Part shown: in pieces, positions 15,975 through 24,043 of the stretch
Layout: the number at the start of each line of letters is the position of its first letter
How positions within the stretch are numbered: the first letter of the stretch is position 1
Assembly (NCBI GenBank): GCA_016792845.1
Contig: JAEUKH010000046.1
Location: 62,001 to 126,000, forward strand
Reading direction: 5' to 3'
Source: Myxococcales bacterium
Lineage (GTDB): Bacteria; Myxococcota_A; Polyangia; Polyangiales; Ga0077539
DNA: 64,000 bases
Notes under the pieces: generated by a model
Databases searched by the model: none
Seen by the model: only the letters and a program-made list of their open reading frames with translations
What the model was told of the DNA's origin: nothing
Position numbers and translations under genes: made by a program

Positions 15975-18822
15975 GAACGGAGTCTTGCGGGTGCGCGCGG
16001 GGCTCAACCCCGTGCTGATCACGGTGCCGCTCGGGGCCACGGCGCGTCGCAAGCTCTTCGCCCGCGCCGGCGATCTCGAGCGCTTCGCGCTCTACGCCAA
16101 GACCTACCCCACCGAGGTGGCCGAGAAGGCCTGGCTGCGGCGCGACGTCGACGCCCTCGCGTGGCTCTCGGCCACCGAGCTGGCCCACGCCGTCGGCCGC
16201 ACCGACGCGAAGGGCGCGAGCACCGTTTCGGCCCACGATCGCGCCGGGCTGAAGCACCTCTACCTCGCGTTCAGGTTGTTCAAGAACCCGGCCAACTTCG
16301 AGGTCACGATGACCCTGGCGTGGCTGCCGCCGAGGCCCGGCGCGGCGCTGGTGATCGGCACCGCGGGCGCCGCCGAACGCAGGGTGCGACACCTCGCCCA
16401 GCGCGCCGAGGTGGCCGAGACCCTCGTCATTGACCCCCATCGGTTTGTGATCACCGAGCACAAATACGACAACGACACCCCGCCGTGGGACAACGTCCTC
16501 GGGGCCTCGTCGGCGCGGCTCGGGCTCGTGCCGGCGCCCGATGCGCCCTTGGTGATTCTCGCCGAGAAGCCCCCGCGACGGAGCGGCGAGACCGGCACCA
16601 CCGTCGCCATTGATTTTGGCACCCACGAGACAAGCATCGTGACCCAGCGCGAAGGGCAGCGCGACATGAGCGTCGCCGGGCCCCTCGCGCCCTGGTCGTT
16701 TCATGTGCTCGCGGTGAGCCTCCACGGCGCCCAATGGCACGCCGAGCTCGTAGGCCCGCCCCGCGCGTTCGAAGAGCGCACCACCGTGGGCAACCTGGTG
16801 ATGCCCGCCCCCATCGTCGAGCGGTGGAGCGTGCTGGCGCGCCGCGAGGCCACCCAACGGCGCGGCGCCGAGGCGGGCATCCCGAGCGCGCTCATCCCCC
16901 GGGGGGCGCACCCGCCGGGCATCCAAGGGCACCCCTTCGAGATGCTCACCGACCAGCTCATCGGGCATCGCGCGCTCAGCCTCATCGCGCGGAGCATCGA
17001 GCGCGGTGATGAGCCCGCGCCGAACCCCGACGCCGACGTCGCCCTGGTGGCGCCCGAGGGCGATGCGCGGGAGCGGCCCCGCGAGGTCTTCGTCGAGGTC
17101 GACGCGCTCGAGCCCGCGCCGAAATTGCAGCTCGGGCGAAATCCCCGGCACGCGATGGAATTCCTCGACGGTCTCTTCGACGAGCTCGCGGCCCGAGAGA
17201 TCGTGCGGGGCGGCGACAGCGCCCTCGGCGGCGTCGGGCCCATCTTGCTCTCGTACCCCGTGGCCTTCCTCGCGCAAGACCGCGAGACACTCCAACGGGT
17301 GGCCCGCGAAGCCCTCGCAGAGAGCGCCCTTCTGGGCCTCTGCGGCGACACGCCGGACCCGCCCATGACCTTCCTCGACGAGGCCACCGCGGCCACCCTC
17401 GGGGTGCTCTACCACCGCTTCGGCGCGCTCTCCCTCGACCGCCTCCTCGACGCCTTCGCGCCCATGGGCTTTGACGAGACCCGCGGCGACCCGCGGAGCG
17501 TGCGCATCCTCACCTTCGACTGCGGCGGCGGCACCACCGACCTCGTGCTGTTGCGCCTGCACGAAGACGGCCCTCGCATCGTCTCTGAGATCGAAGACTT
17601 CTACGGTCTGCCCTTCGCGGGGGTCGAGATCACCCGCCGCCTCGGCCGCGAACTCAAGCGCCGGCTGCGGGCCACCCTGCCCAAAGACCAGGCCGACAAG
17701 CTCCGCACGCGCTTCGCGGTCGAAGACGGGCCGCGCACCGAGAGCGACCGCTTGCGGCAAAAGCGCACCCTCGGGTTCTACTATTTCTGCGAGTCGCTGA
17801 AGTTCGCCCTCGCCGCGGCGACGCCCCTCGAAGAGCCCGCCCTGCGCGACGCGTTGCGCTCGCGGGCTCAGCAGTTCTTGCCCGAGTTCGAGCTCACCAA
17901 GGTGCTCGCCGCGCTGCCCTCGCGGGCCTGGCTCGAAGAGTGCGTCGCGACGGTGCTCGCGCCGGCCCTCGAGACCGCCGAGCGATGGCTCTCGCGGGCC
18001 GACGCGCCCGTGCAGATGGTGCTCGCGAGCGGCAGGTCGTCGCAGCTGCCGGGCATCCAAGATCGGCTGCGGGCGGCCTGCGCGAAGGCCCCGCGACCCG
18101 TGCGGGCCCAGCACTTTCTCACCCCCCGCGAGCTCGCCGGGAGCGAGCAAGGCTTCGGCATCCTCGACCTCCACGCGGCCCAACGCGGCACCGCGCGGCC
18201 CGACCTCTCGAAGCTCGGCGTCGCCATCGGGCTCGCCCACGGCTACGTGCTCACCACCAAGACCGGCGAAGGCCGACGCCTGGTGGTCAAGCCCGTCGAT
18301 GAACACAAGCGGAGCCGCTACGTCGGCGTCTTGCGCCAAGAGGGGCGCGGCGTTCAGTTCGTGATGCCCGACGAGCGCCTCGTGGTGCGCGGCGACGGCA
18401 AGGCCGTCGACCCCGAGCGCATCGTCTGGATCGACGAACAACCCTTCGCGGCCCGCGCCGTCCTGGGGCAAAACTTTCGCGGCCCGCGCCCGGTCGGTGA
18501 CGGCGGCGCGACCCAAGGGGCCGTCGACCCGCCCATCCCCTTCGCCCAGGTGCGCTTCAGCCCGACCTCGATCATCGAGCGCGAGCGCCTCGGCATCGAC
18601 CGGGTGATGATGGGCTTCGTGCAGCGCACCGCCAGCGACGTCGTGCTCGCGGGGCTGCGCGTCGAGAAGAACGGCGAGGTGCACGAGAGCCTCGCGGCCC
18701 CCGATGAGACCGTGGCCTCGCTCACCGCGGCCGGGCTCACCGCGCACTTCGAAGCCCAAAGGCTCGAGTTCGACTTCCGACGCAACGGGGTCATCGACCC
18801 CGAAGAGATCGACCGCGAGTGA
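15964..18822 (+). CDS. SrfB-like Hsp70/actin-fold ATPase
   Basis: A 952-residue protein with all three nucleotide-binding signatures of the actin/Hsp70 superfamily: phosphate-1 VAIDFGTHETSIV (about 214-226), phosphate-2 TFDCGGGTTDLVLL (about 516-529) and adenosine motif VLASGRSSQLPGIQ (about 684-697). It differs from DnaK in a 200-residue N-terminal extension and a 250-residue C-terminal part with no recognisable peptide-binding domain. Length and organisation fit the SrfB virulence-factor family. It starts inside the end of the GTPase gene, and a 272-residue partner gene follows after 13 bp. It probably works as a nucleotide-dependent switch or chaperone with these two neighbours; the role is unknown. 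Confidence 0.8.
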   Translation: MLIENGVLRVRAGLNPVLITVPLGATARRKLFARAGDLERFALYAKTYPTEVAEKAWLRRDVDALAWLSATELAHAVGRTDAKGASTVSAHDRAGLKHLYLAFRLFKNPANFEVTMTLAWLPPRPGAALVIGTAGAAERRVRHLAQRAEVAETLVIDPHRFVITEHKYDNDTPPWDNVLGASSARLGLVPAPDAPLVILAEKPPRRSGETGTTVAIDFGTHETSIVTQREGQRDMSVAGPLAPWSFHVLAVSLHGAQWHAELVGPPRAFEERTTVGNLVMPAPIVERWSVLARREATQRRGAEAGIPSALIPRGAHPPGIQGHPFEMLTDQLIGHRALSLIARSIERGDEPAPNPDADVALVAPEGDARERPREVFVEVDALEPAPKLQLGRNPRHAMEFLDGLFDELAAREIVRGGDSALGGVGPILLSYPVAFLAQDRETLQRVAREALAESALLGLCGDTPDPPMTFLDEATAATLGVLYHRFGALSLDRLLDAFAPMGFDETRGDPRSVRILTFDCGGGTTDLVLLRLHEDGPRIVSEIEDFYGLPFAGVEITRRLGRELKRRLRATLPKDQADKLRTRFAVEDGPRTESDRLRQKRTLGFYYFCESLKFALAAATPLEEPALRDALRSRAQQFLPEFELTKVLAALPSRAWLEECVATVLAPALETAERWLSRADAPVQMVLASGRSSQLPGIQDRLRAACAKAPRPVRAQHFLTPRELAGSEQGFGILDLHAAQRGTARPDLSKLGVAIGLAHGYVLTTKTGEGRRLVVKPVDEHKRSRYVGVLRQEGRGVQFVMPDERLVVRGDGKAVDPERIVWIDEQPFAARAVLGQNFRGPRPVGDGGATQGAVDPPIPFAQVRFSPTSIIERERLGIDRVMMGFVQRTASDVVLAGLRVEKNGEVHESLAAPDETVASLTAAGLTAHFEAQRLEFDFRRNGVIDPEEIDRE

Positions 18823-18835
18823 GGCCCGAGGTGCG

Positions 18836-19654
18836 ATGCGCTGGCTCTCTGGGCTCTTCAGTTGGATGCGCCGGTTGCGGTGGGTCGCCCGGCGCCCGCG
18901 GGCGCTCGGCGCGCCGCTCGATGTTCACAGTGTCAACATTCTCTTGCCGCGCCCCGAGGCCATGATGAACGACGCTCCGAGCGAGCTGTGGCTCCAGCAT
19001 TTACGGGCCGAGCTGCCCTTCGCGCCGTCGGGCTTCGCCGAGGTGCAGCCGCCGGCGAACGTGCGCGAGCTCACCGAGCGGCTCGGCGAGGCCTTCGACG
19101 CGCTCGGTCTCGCGGTGGCGCGGGCGTGTCAGGGTGCGGCCCTCGAAGACGGCGCCGAGCCCGATTGGTTTGTGGTGCTCGCCGACCGGGTGTTGCCCCT
19201 CGCCGCGTGGATGATGGGCGTCGGGGCCCCGTCGGCGGCTGAGATGCCCGAGGGCTTGCGCGAGTTCGCCGAGCGCGCGCGGCGGGTGCCGGGGGTGGGG
19301 CAGGCGCTGCGGCTCCTCGGCGATTTGCAGAAGCAGCTTGAGCAGGCGTTTGTGCAGAATGAGCGGCTCCGCAAGCAGATCGTCGAGGCTCAGGCGGGGT
19401 ACTTCTTGCTGCTCAAGGTGCAGGTCGAGTCGCGCCTCGCGCCGCTCGCGGGCGAGGGCGGCGCGGTGTCGGTGCGCTTTGACTTCCCTGCGGCGGGGCA
19501 GCGGGTGGCCGAGCTCGTGCCGCCGCCGGCGCCCGGGAGCCCCACCTCGGGGGTGGTGGGCCGTGTGCTCGTGCCCGCGCTGACGGTGAGCCTCCAGCGC
19601 GGCGAGGCGCCTCCCGAGGTGTACCGCCGCGGCGCCCACCTGCGGGCCCGCTAG
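18836..19654 (+). CDS. Third protein of the GTPase/SrfB-like operon
   Basis: A 272-residue protein of unknown family. The N terminus is short, basic and aromatic (MRWLSGLFSWMRRLRWVARRPR), possibly a membrane-surface-binding amphipathic helix. A helical region follows, including a candidate coiled coil LGDLQKQLEQAFVQNERLRKQIVEAQ (about 161-186), then a beta-rich C-terminal end with Pro-rich PPPAPGSP. The start is ATG at 18836, 13 bp after the SrfB-like stop. By position it could take the place of SrfA, but I cannot see sequence evidence for that. Its last 4 bp overlap the convergent SMR exporter gene. Confidence 0.65.
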   Translation: MRWLSGLFSWMRRLRWVARRPRALGAPLDVHSVNILLPRPEAMMNDAPSELWLQHLRAELPFAPSGFAEVQPPANVRELTERLGEAFDALGLAVARACQGAALEDGAEPDWFVVLADRVLPLAAWMMGVGAPSAAEMPEGLREFAERARRVPGVGQALRLLGDLQKQLEQAFVQNERLRKQIVEAQAGYFLLLKVQVESRLAPLAGEGGAVSVRFDFPAAGQRVAELVPPPAPGSPTSGVVGRVLVPALTVSLQRGEAPPEVYRRGAHLRAR

Positions 19655-20025
19655 CGGCCCCCAGGGTCGTGCGGGGCGGGGCGCGCGATGCCCGCCGGGG
19701 CCTCGGGGCTGGTGAGCTTCAGGCCGACGATCGAGACCACCAGGAGGCCGAGGAAGAGGGCCCTCGGGCCCGAGAGCGGCTCGCCCAAGACCAGCACGCC
19801 CAACACCGCGGCGCCGAGCGCGCCGATGCCCACCCAGACCGCGTAGGCGGTGCCGATGGGGAGCGCGCGGGTGGCAGCCGCGAGGAGCCACATGCTGAGG
19901 GCCATGGCGGCCAGCGTCGCCGCGCTCGCGAGAGGCCGCGAGAAGCCTTCAGATTTCTTGAGCCCGATGGCCCAACACACTTCGAGCAAGCCCGCCAACA
20001 CGAGAAGCAACCAAGGACGCGACAT
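19651..20025 (-). CDS. sugE: SMR-family guanidinium exporter (SugE/Gdx type)
   Basis: A 124-residue four-helix inner-membrane exporter. The sequence follows E. coli SugE/Gdx closely: LAGLLEVCWAIGLK with the essential membrane Glu15, then GFSRP, LPIGTAYAVWVGIGALGAAVLG and a LGEPLS end of helix 3. The GTAYAVWxGIGAxG pattern distinguishes SugE/Gdx from EmrE-type drug exporters, so the expected substrate is guanidinium, exchanged for protons. The start is the ATG at 20025, matching the SugE N terminus; an upstream in-frame start would run into the riboswitch. A guanidine-III aptamer directly precedes it, which strongly supports the substrate. The gene converges on the GTPase operon with a 4-bp overlap. 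Confidence 0.93.
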   Translation of the reverse strand: MSRPWLLLVLAGLLEVCWAIGLKKSEGFSRPLASAATLAAMALSMWLLAAATRALPIGTAYAVWVGIGALGAAVLGVLVLGEPLSGPRALFLGLLVVSIVGLKLTSPEAPAGIARPAPHDPGGR

Positions 20026-20038
20026 GGCACCGTTGTCT

Positions 20039-20081
20039 CGCGTCGTCTTTGCAGGGCCCCGGTACGACGCGCCTCGTCGGG
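20039..20081 (-). promoter_or_regulatory. Guanidine-III (ykkC-III) riboswitch
   Basis: Reading the minus strand from 20081, the RNA begins CCCGACGAGG, continues GCGUCGUACC, then GGGGCCCUGC, and closes with AAAGACGACGC. This matches the known guanidine-III consensus (GACGAGG, GCGyCGUACC, AAGACGrCGC). P1 pairs GCGUCGU with ACGACGC; relative to the Thermobifida fusca aptamer as I recall it, one pair has changed on both sides (C-G to U-A). The pseudoknot pairs the 5' CCCG with CGGG in the loop. The aptamer ends 13 nt before the sugE start codon and should turn expression on when guanidinium is bound. A GACAC-N6-GTGTC inverted repeat (20083-20098) abuts its 5' side. Confidence 0.9.
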
Positions 20082-20188
20082 TGACACGCCGCTGTGTCGG
20101 AGGGTGATGTAGTCGCAAGCGCGGCGCGCCGCAAGGTGCGGTCTGAGGGGCTTGACTCTCGCGTCATCGAGATCATCCTCGCGGCGCG

Positions 20189-20827
20189 ATGGCCCTGACG
20201 CTCTACCGTGACTCGTTCTGGATCAGCCCCTACGTCTATTCGGTCTATGTCGCCCTGCGCGAGAAGAACCTCGATTTCGAGACCGTGCCGGTGGCCCTCG
20301 AGCGCGGCGCGCAGCGCGAGCCGGGGTACGCGCGCGAGACCATCACCGGGCGCGTGCCTGCCCTCGCCCACGATGGCTTCGTCTTGGCCGAGTCGAGCGC
20401 CATCGTCGAGTACCTCGACACGGTGTACAGCGCCGTGCCGGTGCTCCCCGATGGGCGACACGCGATGGCCCGGGCGCGCCAGGTGATGGCGTGGATCCGC
20501 AGCGACGACACCCTCGCGATCCGCCAGCAGCGCCCCACGACGACGATGTTCTACGCGCCCGCCGCGGCGCCCCTCGACGCGGCCGGTGCGGCCTGCGCGG
20601 CGAAGATCATCGCGGTGGCCGAGCGCCTCGTCGAAGGGCGCGACGCGTTCTTGTTCGGCGAGCGCTTCACGGTGGTCGACGCCGACCTCGGCTTCCTCCT
20701 CATGCGTCTCGTGCTGAACGGCGACCCCGTGCCCGAGGCGGTCGCGCGCTACGCCCGGCGGGTCTGGGCGCGGCCCTCGGTGCGCGATTTCGTCGCGCGC
20801 GAGCGCGCCCCGTACGTCGCCTACTGA
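20189..20827 (+). CDS. yfcF: Glutathione transferase YfcF-like
   Basis: A 212-residue cytoplasmic glutathione transferase. It matches E. coli YfcF along its length: SPYVYSVYVALREKNL, the cis-Pro segment GRVPAL, the glutathione gamma-Glu-binding motif ESSAIVEYL, RARQVMAWIRSDD and IRQQRPTTTMFY, and a late DADLGFLLMRLVLNGDPVPE. In E. coli YfcF has glutathione-dependent peroxidase activity; that activity is carried over here only by homology. It is transcribed divergently from the riboswitch-sugE unit. The ATG follows GCGGCGCG without a good Shine-Dalgarno site. Confidence 0.88.
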   Translation: MALTLYRDSFWISPYVYSVYVALREKNLDFETVPVALERGAQREPGYARETITGRVPALAHDGFVLAESSAIVEYLDTVYSAVPVLPDGRHAMARARQVMAWIRSDDTLAIRQQRPTTTMFYAPAAAPLDAAGAACAAKIIAVAERLVEGRDAFLFGERFTVVDADLGFLLMRLVLNGDPVPEAVARYARRVWARPSVRDFVARERAPYVAY

Positions 20828-20831
20828 GCCC

Positions 20832-23300
20832 TCATTGCGCGTCGAGTCGCACCGCGTCGAGGCCCATGGCGTCGCTGTGGCTGGTGAGCGTGTCGCTCAC
20901 CATGCGGAGGCGCACGCCGGGTTCGAGCATCGCCCCGGGCACCGCGACCTCGAAGGTGTGCCACGCGGTGCAGCCCGTCGACTGAAGCCCCGGGCGACAG
21001 GTCACGTTCTCGGTGAAGCTCATCGAGGGGTAGAGGTCGATCACCCGCTGCCAGGGCGTGCCCGCGCTGCGCAGCTCTAGCCAGGCGCGGTCGAGCTCGC
21101 CGCGCTCCATCGAGAAGGCGATGGCGTCGACACGAAAGCGCGCCTCGGCGCAGCCCGAGAGGTCGAACGCGGGGGTGCTCATGGTGAGCAGGGCGCGACC
21201 CGAGACGGCGTTGTTCAGCGCGATCGCCCAGCGCCGCGAGCCCGCCGCCCCGAAGCCCTCGTCGTCGGTGTTGAGCCGCACCAGGCCCCGCGCGCTGGTG
21301 CCCTCGGCGTCCCACCCCAGGGGCAGCGCTGCGCCCGCGGCGAGGGCGTCGAAATGCTCGCTGTAGCCGGTAAAATTCGCGCAGTGCGAGTGCGGCACGT
21401 CGTCGGCGAGGCCCGCGTCGACGGAGGCCGATTCGGGCACCCCGAAGGCGTACACCCGGTCGGCGCCGACGTAGACCGTGTCGTGGGCGACGATGGGCTC
21501 GTTGTACTTGCCGCCGACCCCGAAGAGCCCCGGCGGAGAGGCCCAGAGGAGCGCCATGCTCTCACCATCGAAGGCCCGCAGCACCGGCCCCGGCACCGTC
21601 GTGCCGTCGTCGCGCACGAGGGGCGCCGAGCGGGGCAGGGCGGCGTCGAGCACCCACACCACGGGCCCGTGCGACCCATGCGCCGAGACGATGGGTGAGC
21701 CCGGATTGATCAACACCGTTTCTGGATTCTGGCCTGACCGTTCGAGCGCGGCGCGGCCGTTCTCGGGGGCGTTGAGGGCGAGCCGCACGAGGCTCGGCGC
21801 CCGGGGCGTGGGGTCGCTCGCGGGCGCCCGCGCAGCGCCCGTGACGTAGAGAAACTCGCGCCCCGCGTCGTCGCGAAAGTACGCGGGGGTGCTGCGCATC
21901 CGGGCGTGGTCGACCTGGGCGTTGTCGTCGGTGTACTCGCCGAAGACCACCAAGGGCCCCGGGGCGCCGTAGGCGGGCTGAACCGCGCTCGAAAAGAGCG
22001 AGCGGTCTTGGGCCGCGTCGCGCCGCGCGGTGAGGCACCCGGGGCGCTGCGTGGGCGGGCGCTCGGCGGCCATCAGGGCGGCGCGGTCGACGAGGTACAC
22101 CACGCCCTGCTTGCCCCCGAAGACGGCGAGCGAGGGGGTGCTCCCGCGGCCCGTCGACGCCGCCGGGAGGAGGCTCACCCCGGCCCCGCCGAGGTCGATG
22201 TTGTGGGCGTCGAGGAGGCAGTAGTTGAAGGGCGTGTAGGCCCCCCGGAGCCCGAGCTGAGGGTCAAACGCGAGGAGCGAATTGCCCCACACGCCAGGGC
22301 TCTCAAGGCTGTCGGCGGGGCTGTTTCCGGTGGTGATGAGCACCGTGCCGTCGGGCGCCACGGCGGGCCCGTTCGACGACCACATGCCCGCGTTGCTGGT
22401 GGCCTGGGTCGAGGGGGCTCCGGCGAAGGCGCGGGCGATCGCGGCGCGGGCGGTGTCGACGGCCACGAGCCACCCCGGGCCCGCCCAGGCGTAGGTGCCG
22501 AAGGCGATGTAGAGTCGGCTGTGATCGGGCGAGAGGGCGAGGGCGCCGCGCTGCGACATCTCGGGCGCCGAGGCGAAGCGCGCGGGCCCGTTGGCGGTGA
22601 CCCCCGCGAGGGTCTCGGGGGTGATGGCGAGGGGCCAGCCGGGCTTGACGCGGCCGGTCTCGAGGTCGATGGCTGAGACGAGCCATCCGCGGGCGGCGTC
22701 CATCGCAGAGACGTAGAGGGTCGCGCCGCGGGCGTCGCGGGCGATGACGGGGGTCGAGAGCACGCCCATGGGCACGCCGCCGTCGCTGCGGGTGATGCCC
22801 GGGGTGGCCACTTGGGTGCGCCACAGGATCGTGCCCGGCGCGAGGGTCGCGCGCCCGCACTGACGCCAGCCCGCGTAGATGGCGTACACCCACCCGTTGC
22901 TCGTCGCGGCGATCACCGCGCCGACGGTGCGCCCCGCGAAGGGCCCCGCGCTCAGCCTGAGGTCGTCGACATAGAGCGGCGAGGCGTAGAGCTGCGCGGC
23001 GTAGCTCCGCCCGTTGATCTCGGCGCGATCGAGCGGGTCGGTGCGCCAACGGAGGGCGAGCCCGCGCGCCGCGATGGCCTCGGCCGAGAGCGCATGACTC
23101 GCGGCGAAGAGGCCCGTTCGACCGGGGTCGCCGTGCATCGTGAGCACCGACTCGGCGGCGCTCAGCGAACACCCCGCGTCGGGGCCGAGGTCGCGCGCCG
23201 CGACGTCGTGCGCGCCCGCATCGGTAGGCGCCTGAGACGACGAACACCCGAGCACCGCGAGCCCCCAAGCCAAGCCTCTCCATCGCATCGGTGCGACCAT
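20832..23300 (-). CDS. PQQ/beta-propeller-repeat lipoprotein
   Basis: An 822-residue predicted lipoprotein: signal peptide with lipobox LAVLGC, then SSSQAPTDAGAHDVAARDLG linker. The body contains many outer strands of the quinoprotein/PQQ type, such as VGAVIAATSNGWVYAIYAG, GVLSTPVIARDARGATLYVSAMDA, GWLVSAIDLETGRVKPGWPL and GVVYLVDRAALM, indicating an eight-bladed-propeller-like fold in roughly residues 50-560. The C-terminal 170 residues are beta-rich, with FDLSGCAEARFRVDAIAFSM, like a carbohydrate-binding jelly-roll. No cofactor-binding residues can be assigned. Two ATGs (23300, 23288) are possible; a GGAGG lies only 1-2 nt before the first, so the start is uncertain. It converges on the YfcF-like gene with a 4-bp gap. 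Confidence 0.75.
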   Translation of the reverse strand: MVAPMRWRGLAWGLAVLGCSSSQAPTDAGAHDVAARDLGPDAGCSLSAAESVLTMHGDPGRTGLFAASHALSAEAIAARGLALRWRTDPLDRAEINGRSYAAQLYASPLYVDDLRLSAGPFAGRTVGAVIAATSNGWVYAIYAGWRQCGRATLAPGTILWRTQVATPGITRSDGGVPMGVLSTPVIARDARGATLYVSAMDAARGWLVSAIDLETGRVKPGWPLAITPETLAGVTANGPARFASAPEMSQRGALALSPDHSRLYIAFGTYAWAGPGWLVAVDTARAAIARAFAGAPSTQATSNAGMWSSNGPAVAPDGTVLITTGNSPADSLESPGVWGNSLLAFDPQLGLRGAYTPFNYCLLDAHNIDLGGAGVSLLPAASTGRGSTPSLAVFGGKQGVVYLVDRAALMAAERPPTQRPGCLTARRDAAQDRSLFSSAVQPAYGAPGPLVVFGEYTDDNAQVDHARMRSTPAYFRDDAGREFLYVTGAARAPASDPTPRAPSLVRLALNAPENGRAALERSGQNPETVLINPGSPIVSAHGSHGPVVWVLDAALPRSAPLVRDDGTTVPGPVLRAFDGESMALLWASPPGLFGVGGKYNEPIVAHDTVYVGADRVYAFGVPESASVDAGLADDVPHSHCANFTGYSEHFDALAAGAALPLGWDAEGTSARGLVRLNTDDEGFGAAGSRRWAIALNNAVSGRALLTMSTPAFDLSGCAEARFRVDAIAFSMERGELDRAWLELRSAGTPWQRVIDLYPSMSFTENVTCRPGLQSTGCTAWHTFEVAVPGAMLEPGVRLRMVSDTLTSHSDAMGLDAVRLDAQ

Positions 23301-23399
23301 GCCTCCGCATGGCGGGGCGCACAAGTGACGCGACCCCGCGCCGCGCGCTCGCGCTGCTTTGACAAAGCGCCGACGGCTATGGTGCCCTCGCACGGCGCC

Positions 23400-23978
23400 A
23401 TGAGCATCACCCTGTATTTTACGCCGCGGTCGTCGTCGACGATGGTTCACTGGGCCCTCGAAGAGTTGGGGCTCCCCTACGAGCGGCATCGCATCGATCT
23501 CGCGGCGGGCGAGCAGAAGCGCCCCGATTTTCTTGCGCTCAACCCGAACGGCAAGGTGCCCGCTCTGGTCGTCGACGGCGTGGCCATGTTCGAGTCGCTG
23601 GCCATGCTGCACTACCTCGGCGAACGCTTCGGCGTGGCCCGCAACCTCTGGCCCGAACACGCGAGCCCCGACTACCCCGTGGCCCTCTCGTGGTCTGTGT
23701 GGAGCGCCGTCACCCTCTCGCCCGCGATCTTTCGCGCGGCCCAAGAGCCCGAAGCGCGCCCCGAGCTCGGGCGCCTCTTGGCCATGCTCGACGCACACCT
23801 CGCCGACCGGCCGTGGGCCGCCGCGGGGCGCTTCACCCTGGTCGACATCGCCCTCTCGTCGAAGCTCTCGGTCGCCCAGCACTTCAAGCTCGTCGACGAG
23901 GCCGCGTACCCCAACCTCGCGCCCTGGCTCGCACGCTGCCTTGAGCGCCCCGATCGCGCCACCGCCGTGAAAGAGTGA
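23400..23978 (+). CDS. Glutathione transferase family protein
   Basis: A 192-residue GST-fold protein. The thioredoxin-like N-terminal half has SITLYFTPRSSSTMVHWALEELGLPYERHRIDL, a cis-Pro site NGKVPALVVDG and ESLAMLHYLGERFG for binding the gamma-glutamyl group. The helical C-terminal half includes FTLVDIALSSKL with the N-capping motif. A Ser in the SSST stretch could be the catalytic residue. An earlier in-frame ATG would add eight residues before MSITLY, but GST N termini normally begin with the first beta-strand, so 23400 is chosen. The stop codon lies inside a palindrome (23975-23991). Confidence 0.85.
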   Translation: MSITLYFTPRSSSTMVHWALEELGLPYERHRIDLAAGEQKRPDFLALNPNGKVPALVVDGVAMFESLAMLHYLGERFGVARNLWPEHASPDYPVALSWSVWSAVTLSPAIFRAAQEPEARPELGRLLAMLDAHLADRPWAAAGRFTLVDIALSSKLSVAQHFKLVDEAAYPNLAPWLARCLERPDRATAVKE

Positions 23979-23991
23979 CATTCTTTGTCAC
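23975..23991. promoter_or_regulatory. Palindrome GTGACA-N5-TGTCAC
   Basis: Perfect 6-bp arms around TTCTT, in an unusually A+T-rich spot between the GST gene and the repeat lipoprotein at 24044. It overlaps the GST stop codon and lies about 53 bp before the next start, consistent with an operator. Another GTGAC lies just downstream at 24001. Confidence 0.4.
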
Positions 23992-24043
23992 GGTGTAAAG
24001 GTGACGCCGCGCGCGACTTCGGCTAAGGCGATGCGACGCCCCG

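Noticed and set aside
15754..18759. 1001-residue open frame on the minus strand
   Set aside because: It lies opposite the SrfB-like gene, has low-complexity Arg/Gly/His-rich text and no domain; long antisense frames are expected at this GC content.
22812..23978. Long version of the second GST gene starting at 22812
   Set aside because: The extra 196 residues are a shadow of the opposite-strand lipoprotein; the GST fold begins at MSITLY (23400).
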